From Fusobacterium sp. (lineage in GTDB: Bacteria > Fusobacteriota > Fusobacteriia > Fusobacteriales > Fusobacteriaceae): DNA of 20,576 bases. The stretch spans positions 1-20,576 of the forward strand of contig DXSD01000030.1 in NCBI GenBank assembly GCA_019410665.1. Direction: 5' to 3'. Shown here in pieces: positions 1 through 6,419 of this stretch. The translations under genes and the position numbers were made by a program. The number at the start of each line of letters is the position of its first letter. The first letter of the stretch is position 1. A model generated the notes under the pieces. The model was not told the origin of the DNA. It made no database searches and was given only the letters and a program-made list of their open reading frames with translations.

Positions 1-976
1 ACTTTTTAATTTCATTTGTAACTGTTTCTTCAATAACTATATGAGAATTATTGATAAAAAGAATATATCTTTCATCCCCTTTTTTTCCAATTATCTGTAA
101 CAATTTATTTTCTTCTGCTAAAAATTTAGTTTTTCCTAAATTCTTTAGTCTAATTTTAGTTGAAATTACATCATAATACCCATTCTCACTTTCTAAAAAA
201 TAAAGGTCAAAATAAATTTGGGCAATAGGTTTTTCTGATAAAAATATAGTAACTTTTCTTTTATCTTCAACATGTACTAAAGCTCTTTTATAACTACTTC
301 TTTCATCTTCTATTTGTAGTACATATGTATCTCGAGTATTAGAGATCCTGTTAATAAAACGAAATTTAATGTCATTTATTTCTGTTTTTTCATCTAATTT
401 ACTCTGTATTTTATCAATCACTTCTTTACTTATTGAGCTTTTTTCTATTTTAGTCTTACAACTAGATTTATCAATTTCTACTTTTGTATAACCTTTCGTT
501 AATTCTTTTGCAAACTCTAAATACTCAGAAAATAATTTAGAATTTGAATTAATTTCTTTTTCTAAATTTTTAATAAATTCCTCTAAATTCAAGTATTCTG
601 AGTCATCCATTTTAGGATTTATATATTTTTGATGATAAAATTCAAACTGGCTGATATAAGGATTTGGCAATTTTAATAGTAAATTTTCTTTTTCTTCCTC
701 TAATATTTTTTCTTTTCTTCTCTCTAATTCTTTGTCCAATCCTTCATTTAATAACTTTTCTTTTTCTTCCTTTAATTCCCTTGATATGTTTTCTCTATCT
801 TTCTTCTCTTCCTCTGATATTTTTTCTCTTTCTTTCTCTAATAACTTTTCTAAATACTCATTAACTTCAATAAGATAATATTTTTTTAATAATTTTTTTA
901 TATCATATTTTATCTTTTCAAGTTCAACATGAATATTTTCATAAGAAAATACTGGCATAGATTCTTTTGGAAACAT
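1..976 (-). CDS. Partial coiled-coil protein of unknown function, 3' end beyond the window
   Basis: An uninterrupted minus-strand frame runs from an ATG at 976 to the left edge, giving 325 visible residues and no stop codon. The start follows a strong Shine-Dalgarno (GGAGGAG, then AAAAGGAA before the ATG). Residues about 40-100 are almost entirely Glu/Lys/Leu/Arg and should form a long coiled coil. After LPNPY (103-107) comes a more globular part with alternating hydrophobic residues, about 200-320, that looks beta-rich (for example TYVLQIED, KVTIFLSE, YILFINNSHIVIEE). I see no signal peptide, membrane segment or catalytic motif, and I do not recognise the family. It is divergent from the BrxL-like unit at 1937-4281 and separated from it by a decayed transposase. 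It may be cargo of the same ssrA-linked element, which is an inference from position only. Confidence 0.75.
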   Translation of the reverse strand, partial: MFPKESMPVFSYENIHVELEKIKYDIKKLLKKYYLIEVNEYLEKLLEKEREKISEEEKKDRENISRELKEEKEKLLNEGLDKELERRKEKILEEEKENLLLKLPNPYISQFEFYHQKYINPKMDDSEYLNLEEFIKNLEKEINSNSKLFSEYLEFAKELTKGYTKVEIDKSSCKTKIEKSSISKEVIDKIQSKLDEKTEINDIKFRFINRISNTRDTYVLQIEDERSSYKRALVHVEDKRKVTIFLSEKPIAQIYFDLYFLESENGYYDVISTKIRLKNLGKTKFLAEENKLLQIIGKKGDERYILFINNSHIVIEETVTNEIKK

Positions 977-1103
977 TTCCTTTTCTCCTCCTTTAAATTT
1001 ATAATTTTATATTAACAACATAACATCTAATTTTTATATTATTTTATTTATATAAATATATAAAATAAATAATTTTTCCCGAAAATTTTGCCAAAAAATT
1101 TTT

Positions 1104-1129
1104 TAGCTATCAAAAGATAGCTATTTTTC
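1104..1129 (+). terminator. Hairpin with T-tract in the 977-1936 gap
   Basis: TAGCTATC (1104-1111), a loop of AAAA and GATAGCTA (1116-1123) form a perfect 8-bp stem followed directly by TTTTT. It has the form of a rho-independent terminator on the plus strand. No intact plus-strand gene lies upstream within the window, so it may be a leftover of lost DNA or act as insulation upstream of the 1937 gene. Confidence 0.45.
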
Positions 1130-1307
1130 TATAAGCATTGTTTTCCTTCTTCTGTAAAATATACTCTATCTAAGACAAGTCAAAGAAAATTTTATATAAT
1201 ACACTTACTAAAAGAATCTATTAATTTGAAACAAAAAATAGATACAAATATGGAAATTGGCAATTAAATAATTTATCTGAATTGATTTTTCTAAAAAATT
1301 GTAACAT

Positions 1308-1330
1308 AAAAAAATAGAGGTGTCTATTTT
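1308..1330 (-). terminator. Terminator of the decayed transposase
   Basis: AAAATAGA (1311-1318), loop GGTG and TCTATTTT (1323-1330) make a perfect 8-bp stem. Read on the minus strand it is followed by a run of T and begins about 23 bp after the stop codon of the transposase remnant at 1353. It fits a rho-independent terminator for that gene. Confidence 0.5.
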
Positions 1331-1352
1331 AAAAATATATATCATCTAATTT

Positions 1353-1864
1353 TTAGTTTAACGAGTAGATTTTTCCTTTAGCTTTCTGTAATATTCTATT
1401 CCTATGGAGATTACTTAGGCTTGAATGATACAGAATATAATAACGTTGTAATAATGCACTATACTCTTTTTTTCTAAATCTATGAGATAGTTTAAAGCTT
1501 TTGAAAAAATTTTCCGTTAGATTATTAGTCATTTCATTTCTGCTTTAAGATATTTTAATGCCTTTTATTAATTAATACTATTTTTAGAAAATGGATGAAA
1601 TATTGTGATAGATTCTCTTGAAATTCTTAAATCCAATTGATAACATAACGAGCTTTTGAATCTATTAAAGTTCATTATAAGTCATTTCTACGAACATAGA
1701 GAGTTTTTGATTACATTTTTTAGAATTATAAATAAGTCTAGAGTAGTATTTATAGTCGCAATGTAAGTATATAGAAGAAACATATCCAGAATATTTAAAA
1801 TGAATGGATATGCGATTTTCTAGGTAGTAAATTGATAATTGCAACCATCAGCCTTACATTTATA
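1353..1864 (-). pseudogene. Decayed, internally deleted DDE transposase
   Basis: Pieces of a transposase can be read in several minus-strand frames. Near 1864 a frame reads YKCKADGCNYQFTT, a Cys-containing zinc-ribbon-like start. Downstream another frame reads IYLHCDYKYYSRLIYNSKKCNQK in part, also Cys-rich. The clean C-terminal piece, 59 codons from 1532 to the stop at 1353, begins MTNNLTENFFKSFKLSHRFR and includes YYILYHSSLSNLHRN. This resembles the C-terminal N-x-x-E block and following region of IS6-like DDE transposases. There are several in-frame stops, at least two frame changes, and too little space between the N- and C-terminal pieces for a catalytic core. The family assignment is from memory of related proteins. 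The piecewise homology is the strong part of the claim; the exact family is not. Confidence 0.6.
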
Positions 1865-1936
1865 CTACAATGGACTAGAAATACTTTGCATAAATTTAAA
1901 TTAACAGAAACATTTATTATATATGGAGGCATAATT

Positions 1937-2545
1937 ATGAAAAAACTACAAAATAAATCACTAGAAGAAAAGATGGAGAGATATGTAAAGTTCTTTGATG
2001 AGATTTCCCTGTTGATACCCTTAAATCGGAAGCTATATAAAAAAATAGAGTTAGAAAAGCTTCTATTTAATCGAGATGATTTTTATAATATTGGGAGTTT
2101 TTTAATTCAAAAAAAAGATATAAATAGTTTCTGGGATGAACAGAAGCAAATATTTGATTATGAAATTTTCAAAGAAAAAGTGCTAGATATCTATAATGAA
2201 GAAACCTTTTTAATATTTAAAGATAATTTTGAAAAAGGAAAATATGATGTTATAGAAACTCTTGAATCTGAAGAAAATTTCAAAGAAAAAGTCAAGGAGA
2301 GGTTAAAGAAAATTTATGGAGAAATAAGCGAAGAAAAATTATCTTTAATTTATTCTGAATTAAAAAAGGCTACTAAAGATAGTATGAAGTTAGAAACTCC
2401 ATCTAAAATTTATTCTCTTTTGAAAGACGAAGGTAAGGACATAACCCATAAGGCACTTGTAGAATTATGTCAAATAAGAAGTGACTTAAATGTTAATAAA
2501 AATACTTTCACTATGGAAAGTATTAAAAAGGAGATGGAGAAATAA
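1937..2545 (+). CDS. 202-aa protein of unknown function, partner of the BrxL-like AAA+ protein
   Basis: I chose the ATG at 1937 because GGAGG (1925-1929) sits directly before it; a longer frame from 1832 runs through transposase debris. The protein is soluble, charged and mostly helical by composition, with no signal peptide, membrane segment or enzyme motif I can recognise. Its length is like BrxA or BrxB of BREX systems, but I see no convincing signature of either. The C-terminal third (about 125-202) is Lys/Glu-rich and ends in a helix-like KKEMEK. Its TAA shares one base with the ATG of the next gene (TAATG), so the two are probably translated in a fixed ratio and may form a complex. Function is unknown. 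Confidence 0.8.
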   Translation: MKKLQNKSLEEKMERYVKFFDEISLLIPLNRKLYKKIELEKLLFNRDDFYNIGSFLIQKKDINSFWDEQKQIFDYEIFKEKVLDIYNEETFLIFKDNFEKGKYDVIETLESEENFKEKVKERLKKIYGEISEEKLSLIYSELKKATKDSMKLETPSKIYSLLKDEGKDITHKALVELCQIRSDLNVNKNTFTMESIKKEMEK

Positions 2546-4281
2546 TGGAAAATTTACTTAATCTAGGTACAAAGCAAATGCAAGAACTGCTCAACAAACC
2601 AGAAATTAAAGAGATGATTAAAAAAATTGTTAATGAAGAAAATACATGCTCTTTGCAAGAGCAATATATAGAGCAAGAGCTTCCTCTTTCTATAAAAGAA
2701 AATATTAGTAAAGATACTTTGGAACAACTCAAAGATGATGACACTTTTATCCAAACTCCATGTACAGTAAACTTAAAAAAAGTAAGAGAAGAAAAGGAAC
2801 TCCTCTATGAATTAAGAATAGAAAATAAGACATACACAATACAGTTAATGCTGACTCCCACTTATGAAAAAAAATTTAGAAAAACTTTTGAAGATTCAAG
2901 CGATATTTGGTGTACTGGAGTTTTAAGTTTTTCTGATAGATTACAACAATATATTTTATCAAATATAGAAGTCTATACTATAAAAGAACCTTTCAAAGTT
3001 TATTATCAAAAACTAGAGAGCCAATCTTTAAATGAAAGAATTAATAATTTTATTAGCTTATTAGGGTTAAACCCTTCCAAACTATTACTTTTTGAAAAAA
3101 AGGTTATGATTTCAAGAATAATACCTCTTATTGCAAAAAAACACCTATATTTAGAGCTTTCTAAAAAAGAGATTGGGAAGTCCTATACTTATGAACAGTT
3201 AGATTTTAAATTAAATACTTTGAATGTAACTAGAGCTACTACCTTTGTAGATGGACGTGATGGAAAGTTAGGAGATTTTTTTTCAGAAAAAGTTGCTTTT
3301 ATAGTAGATGAGGTAAATAAAATAACTGATTCTGAGTTTTTTACCTCTATACAGACTTATATGAATAACACTTCAGATGTGGGGAAAATTCAATCTACTA
3401 AAAGTAATCAGAGTTCTAGCAATTCTATAATTTTACTCGGTAATATAAAAGAAAATATAAATTATAGTTTAATCTATTCAATGGGAATTGATATTTTAGG
3501 TAATATGTCTATTCCTTTTAATAATAAATCAGCTTTTTTATCAAGGGTATCAGCATTACTTCCCTCATGGGGATGCAGGACTTTTTCTCAAGAAATGGTA
3601 GATTCAAATAATAATGAGCTATACAATAGACTCTTGTTAAAAAAAATTATTCCATTACTTCGAGAAAAAACAGTTGATATTAACCTTCTTTTACAAAGAA
3701 TTAACTATTCATTAGAAGCTATAGCTACTTCAACTAGGGCACAGAAAAATATTTCTAAAAACTTTGAAGCACTGATAAAATTACTTTATCCCTCTATACT
3801 TGAAAATAATTATGTTATCTCTAATGAAGAAATTTTATTTTTAATCGAATGGAGTATTGAGTTACTAAAAGGGGTTAATTTTTATATAAAAAAATATGAA
3901 AATAATCATAGTGATGGTCTTATGATTCTAAACTCACAAATGAGAATAATAGGGACAGAGTACTATAAAAACAATAATGCATGTACATATGTAACTCCTC
4001 ATAGAATATTTATTTTAGATAAGGCTAATAATCTTGTTGTTAAAATCCCATTAGATTTTATAGGATTACAAATGAATAAGAGTGAAGCAAAGTTAATGGT
4101 ACATAATATTTTTGATGGCATAAATTTAGCTCATAGTTATAATACAAGTTTTAAATCAACCATATGTTTGGGATACTATTTAAACTATAATTTTCTAACT
4201 GGAGAATTTGAAAATGTTAATTATGGAACTGATACGAATATACTTGCACAAAACTCATTTTTTTTAGTAGAAGATTTGTAA
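2545..4281 (+). CDS. Divergent BrxL-like (Lon-related) AAA+ protein
   Basis: The 578-aa protein aligns by eye along the N-terminal and AAA+ parts of BrxL, the Lon-like protein of BREX phage-defence systems. Residues about 68-147 correspond to the BrxL N-terminal beta domain. LGLNPSKL and ISRIIPLIAKKHLYLEL (173-205) match the segment before the P-loop. The P-loop position reads SKKEIGKS (206-213) where BrxL has GPRGTGKS, so the terminal GKS is kept but the first glycine is gone. Walker B is AFIVDE (251-256), a sensor-1-like ILLGN lies at 296-300, and FLSRVSALLPSW (331-342) matches the BrxL FDRFHAYIPGW arginine-finger region. ALIKLLYP (409-416) matches another conserved block. BrxL proteins are usually about 670-690 aa with a C-terminal Lon protease domain; here about 120 residues after 455 show no resemblance to it. 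It likely acts in the cytoplasm as an oligomeric DNA-associated ATPase or a pseudo-ATPase. Homology is fairly sure, function inferred. Confidence 0.72.
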   Translation: MENLLNLGTKQMQELLNKPEIKEMIKKIVNEENTCSLQEQYIEQELPLSIKENISKDTLEQLKDDDTFIQTPCTVNLKKVREEKELLYELRIENKTYTIQLMLTPTYEKKFRKTFEDSSDIWCTGVLSFSDRLQQYILSNIEVYTIKEPFKVYYQKLESQSLNERINNFISLLGLNPSKLLLFEKKVMISRIIPLIAKKHLYLELSKKEIGKSYTYEQLDFKLNTLNVTRATTFVDGRDGKLGDFFSEKVAFIVDEVNKITDSEFFTSIQTYMNNTSDVGKIQSTKSNQSSSNSIILLGNIKENINYSLIYSMGIDILGNMSIPFNNKSAFLSRVSALLPSWGCRTFSQEMVDSNNNELYNRLLLKKIIPLLREKTVDINLLLQRINYSLEAIATSTRAQKNISKNFEALIKLLYPSILENNYVISNEEILFLIEWSIELLKGVNFYIKKYENNHSDGLMILNSQMRIIGTEYYKNNNACTYVTPHRIFILDKANNLVVKIPLDFIGLQMNKSEAKLMVHNIFDGINLAHSYNTSFKSTICLGYYLNYNFLTGEFENVNYGTDTNILAQNSFFLVEDL

Positions 4282-4286
4282 ATACA

Positions 4287-4309
4287 TATATATTATAAAA
4301 TAATATATA
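4287..4309. repeat. AT-only perfect hairpin between the BrxL-like gene and the 45-codon gene
   Basis: TATATATTAT (4287-4296), loop AAA and ATAATATATA (4300-4309) form a 10-bp perfect inverted repeat just after the BrxL-like stop codon. It has no following T-tract. It could be an mRNA end-protecting hairpin, a weak attenuator or a binding site. Confidence 0.4.
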
Positions 4310-4327
4310 ACAAGGAAAGGTGAAATT

Positions 4328-4465
4328 ATGAAAAATAATGAAAAAAATAATAATGAAAAAGTTAAAAAAGTTTTAAAAAAGAAAGTGTACATAGATATAA
4401 AAGAAGAGGAAATAGATAGCAACACTTTGATATCTAGATTAGCTAAAGATTTGTTCGGGGTGTAA
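4328..4465 (+). CDS. 45-aa charged protein of unknown function
   Basis: A short frame with ATG at 4328 and TAA at 4463-4465 follows a good Shine-Dalgarno (AAGGAAAGG from 4312). The product is Lys/Asn-rich at the N-terminus and ends in a more ordered piece (VYIDIKEEEIDSNTLISRLA, then KDLFGV) that looks like a small helical fold. It lies between the BrxL-like gene and the serine recombinase, all on the plus strand. It could be a small regulator, an excision factor for the recombinase or an antitoxin-like protein, but nothing in the sequence decides among these. Codon use matches its neighbours, and the ribosome site argues that it is real. Confidence 0.6.
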   Translation: MKNNEKNNNEKVKKVLKKKVYIDIKEEEIDSNTLISRLAKDLFGV

Positions 4466-4476
4466 ATACTTGGAGT

Positions 4477-4500
4477 GAGAGAGGGAAGATTTCCTCTCTC
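4477..4500. repeat. GC-rich hairpin upstream of the recombinase gene
   Basis: GAGAGAGG (4477-4484) and CCTCTCTC (4493-4500) make an 8-bp stem with loop GAAGATTT, 12 bp after the stop codon of the 45-codon gene and 45 bp before the recombinase start. No T-tract follows on either strand, so it is a poor canonical terminator. It may be a weak terminator, attenuator or protein-binding dyad that separates recombinase expression from the cargo. Confidence 0.4.
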
Positions 4501-4544
4501 AAATTTAAAATAATAAAATTGTAAAAATTATGGAGGTAAAAAAG

Positions 4545-6113
4545 ATGAAGAAAGCAGTAGCATATTGTAGATTTAGTTCAGATAACCAAAGAACAGAGAG
4601 CATAGATGCTCAAGTAAGAGCAATAGAGGAATATTGTAGAAAAGAGGGGTACACCCTAATTAAAATATATAAAGATGAGGCTATATCTGGAACTTCTATT
4701 GATGATAGGGAGGAGTTCTTAGAAATGATAGAGGACTCTAAGAATAAGGAATTTAACTATGTAATAGTACATAAATTTGATAGATTTGCAAGAAATAGAT
4801 ATGACCATGCTATTAATGAAAAAAAGCTAAATGAAAATGGAGTAAAACTTATATCTGTCTTAGAGCAATTAAATGATTCTCCAGAGGCAGTTATTCTAAA
4901 ATCAGTACTTACAGGAATGAATGAGTACTATTCTCTTAATCTAGCTAGAGAAGTTAGAAAAGGACAAAAAGAAAATGCCTTAAAATGTGTACATAATGGG
5001 GGAATACCACCACTTGGATATGATTTAACAGAAGATAAGACTTATACAATAAATGAGGAAGAAGCCAAAGCAGTAAGATTAATATTTAAAATGTATCTTG
5101 AAGGGAGAGGGTATGCTTATATAGCAGATGAATTAAACTCTTTAGGATTTAAAAATAAGTTAGGGAAACCTTTTAAAAAGATAAGTATTAGAGATACATT
5201 ATATAATGAAAAATATATTGGAAACTTTATTTTTGGAAAGAAAGATAAGAAAGGAAAACTTACAGGTAAAGAGATAAAAATAGAAAATGGAATACCAGCT
5301 ATTATATTAAAGGAAGATTTTGAGAAAGTCCAAATAATGTTGCAAAAGAAAGTTAGAAGTAGTTCTGGTCGTTCAACTGCATTAACTACTTACCTTTTAA
5401 CTGGATTATGTGAGTGTGGAGAATGTGGAGGAAGTTATTCTGGGGGATATAGATCAGTTAATAGAAATAAAACTGTTTCATATGGTTATCAATGTAGAAA
5501 TAGAAAAGATAAGGTTAATGATTGTAAAAATACACCTATTAGACGTGAGGTATTAGAGGATTTAGTAATAACAACATTAAAAGAAAATATTTTCTCTACT
5601 TCACAAATAGAAGTAATTACAGATAAAGTATATGATTATGTTCAAGATACTTTTAAACGTTCTAACAAAGAGTTAATTAAAATAGATAAGAGTTTAGAAA
5701 AGTTGAAAGCAAAAGCTGAAAAATTATTAGATTTAACATTAGATGGAACTATTTCAGATTATGAGTACAGAAATAAAAAAGGAGAGATTGATATGGAAAT
5801 ATTAAACTTAAAAGAAGAAAGATTTAAATATACAGATGCCCCTAAATTTATGGATAAACAAAAAATAAAAAATCATCTTATTGAATTAGGTAAGAACCTA
5901 GATTCTAAAGATGAAAATTTACTTAAAATTTTAATCCAAACTTTTGTAAAAAAAATTGTCGTTCATCGTGACTCGATAGCCTTAGAACTTAGAATTTTTC
6001 CAGGTTTGACACCTGCTAAGGTTGGTGGAGATGACGGGAATCGAACCCGTGTCCGAAACTACCAGCGCCATAGGCTTCTACAATGCTTAGTCTGCTATTT
6101 GATTTCGCCTTAG
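4545..6113 (+). CDS. Large serine recombinase (integrase) of an ssrA-targeted element
   Basis: The start at 4545 follows GGAGG with proper spacing; an ATG 15 bases earlier lies inside the ribosome-site region. Numbering from 4545, a resolvase-type catalytic domain covers about 1-145 with the nucleophile Ser11 in AYCRFSSDNQ and the HKFDRFARNR block. A Recombinase (PF07508-type) DNA-binding domain covers about 155-265. A zinc ribbon has Cys289, 291, 294, 317 and 327, and a coiled coil follows (about 365-445). These domains in this order define large serine integrases that act at short att sites. The frame does not end at the usual place after ELRIFP: it continues for 29 codons into the antisense of ssrA and stops at 6111-6113. 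The C-terminal tail is therefore host-derived and probably differs when the element is excised. Probable role: integration into and excision from ssrA. Confidence 0.9.
   Translation: MKKAVAYCRFSSDNQRTESIDAQVRAIEEYCRKEGYTLIKIYKDEAISGTSIDDREEFLEMIEDSKNKEFNYVIVHKFDRFARNRYDHAINEKKLNENGVKLISVLEQLNDSPEAVILKSVLTGMNEYYSLNLAREVRKGQKENALKCVHNGGIPPLGYDLTEDKTYTINEEEAKAVRLIFKMYLEGRGYAYIADELNSLGFKNKLGKPFKKISIRDTLYNEKYIGNFIFGKKDKKGKLTGKEIKIENGIPAIILKEDFEKVQIMLQKKVRSSSGRSTALTTYLLTGLCECGECGGSYSGGYRSVNRNKTVSYGYQCRNRKDKVNDCKNTPIRREVLEDLVITTLKENIFSTSQIEVITDKVYDYVQDTFKRSNKELIKIDKSLEKLKAKAEKLLDLTLDGTISDYEYRNKKGEIDMEILNLKEERFKYTDAPKFMDKQKIKNHLIELGKNLDSKDENLLKILIQTFVKKIVVHRDSIALELRIFPGLTPAKVGGDDGNRTRVRNYQRHRLLQCLVCYLISP
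6001..6015. repeat. Short dyad beside the ssrA 3' end
   Basis: CAGGT (6001-6005), spacer TTGAC and ACCTG (6011-6015) form a 5-bp inverted repeat 7 bp from the CCA end of ssrA. Serine integrase att sites are often imperfect dyads, so this may be part of the attachment site arm. It could also be chance. Confidence 0.3.
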
Positions 6114-6373
6114 TCACTCCCACAGACAGGGCTGACTAAAACTATCCTCTAAAATGTCCCTTTGAGCTTAGAGAAATCACTAAAGGTAATCTGTATATTG
6201 GTAACACCTCGGTTGGATTCTCCTACAGAAGAGAGACTCCAGAGGTGAGCTGACTAATTAAGCAGCTAAAGCGTAATTTCTGTTTCCATCTAAACGATGT
6301 GTTGACCTCTCACAGCGGTCACCCTGGCATGCTACCTATAACCTAATAACCCCGTCGAAACCTTTGCATCCCC
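6023..6373 (-). ncRNA. ssrA: tmRNA
   Basis: The transfer-messenger RNA rescues stalled ribosomes together with SmpB and marks incomplete proteins for degradation. On the minus strand the 5' end GGGGATG (from 6373) pairs with CATCTCC before ACCA at 6023, forming the tRNA-like acceptor stem. The T-arm reads GACACGGGTTCGATTCCCGTC. The tag frame at 6287-6258 encodes GNRNYALAA and then TAA, with GGA as the apparent resume codon; the YALAA end is the usual protease signal. Pseudoknot-forming segments lie between the tag and the T-arm. It lies 46 bp downstream of smpB on the same strand. Its CCA-end half is overlapped antisense by the recombinase gene, and it is the likely integration site. Confidence 0.97.
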
Positions 6374-6381
6374 ATTATTCA

Positions 6382-6410
6382 ATTGTACATAATAGTATAT
6401 CATATTTTAA
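6382..6410 (-). promoter_or_regulatory. Possible ssrA promoter
   Basis: In the gap between smpB and ssrA, TACAAT (6387-6382) stands at the right distance from the tmRNA 5' end at 6373. Seventeen bases further upstream is TTAAAA (6410-6405), a weak -35. The distance to the known RNA start is the main support. Confidence 0.45.
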
Positions 6411-6419
6411 AAAAAATTT

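Larger units (their letters stand above)
977..1936. other. 960-bp stretch without an intact gene
   Basis: This gap between the divergent coiled-coil gene and the 1937 operon contains the transposase remnant (1353-1864) and the two hairpins listed separately. The rest is AT-rich. I found no RNA gene or repeat array in it. The promoters for both divergent genes should lie here, but AT richness prevents a firm choice. Confidence 0.6.
1..6022. mobile_element. Probable integrated element ending at the ssrA 3' end, left boundary outside the window
   Basis: A serine integrase gene abuts the 3' end of ssrA, a frequent integration site for islands and prophages. Its cargo-like neighbours (a BrxL-like unit, unrecognised genes and transposon debris) contrast with the conserved housekeeping genes to the right of 6023. 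I searched 1-6000 by eye for a second copy of the ssrA 3' end and found none, so the other attachment site must lie to the left of the window. It is not proven that every gene from 1 to 6022 belongs to the same element. Confidence 0.6.

Noticed and set aside
664..864. Plus-strand 66-codon frame rich in Leu, Phe and Ile
   Set aside because: It is the antisense of the Glu/Lys coiled coil of the minus-strand gene 1-976; its composition is explained by that, and it has no ribosome site.
1832..1936. Longer N-terminus for the 202-aa protein
   Set aside because: The 35 extra codons run through transposase debris, and a strong GGAGG stands right before the ATG at 1937.
1937..2545. Assignment of the 202-aa protein as BrxA or BrxB
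   Set aside because: Only length and position next to a BrxL-like gene fit; I could not see a motif of either family.
2523..2754. Two minus-strand frames over the start of the BrxL-like gene
   Set aside because: They are antisense of a gene with clear homology and have no ribosome site or own similarity.
1..6000. Second copy of the ssrA 3' end (other attachment site)
   Set aside because: I looked for the T-arm and CCA-end sequence on both strands to the left of ssrA and did not see it, so the element's far end is not in the window.
6024..6113. Functional protein domain in the last 29 recombinase codons
   Set aside because: These codons are the antisense of the conserved tmRNA 3' part, so the sequence is constrained by ssrA, not by protein function.
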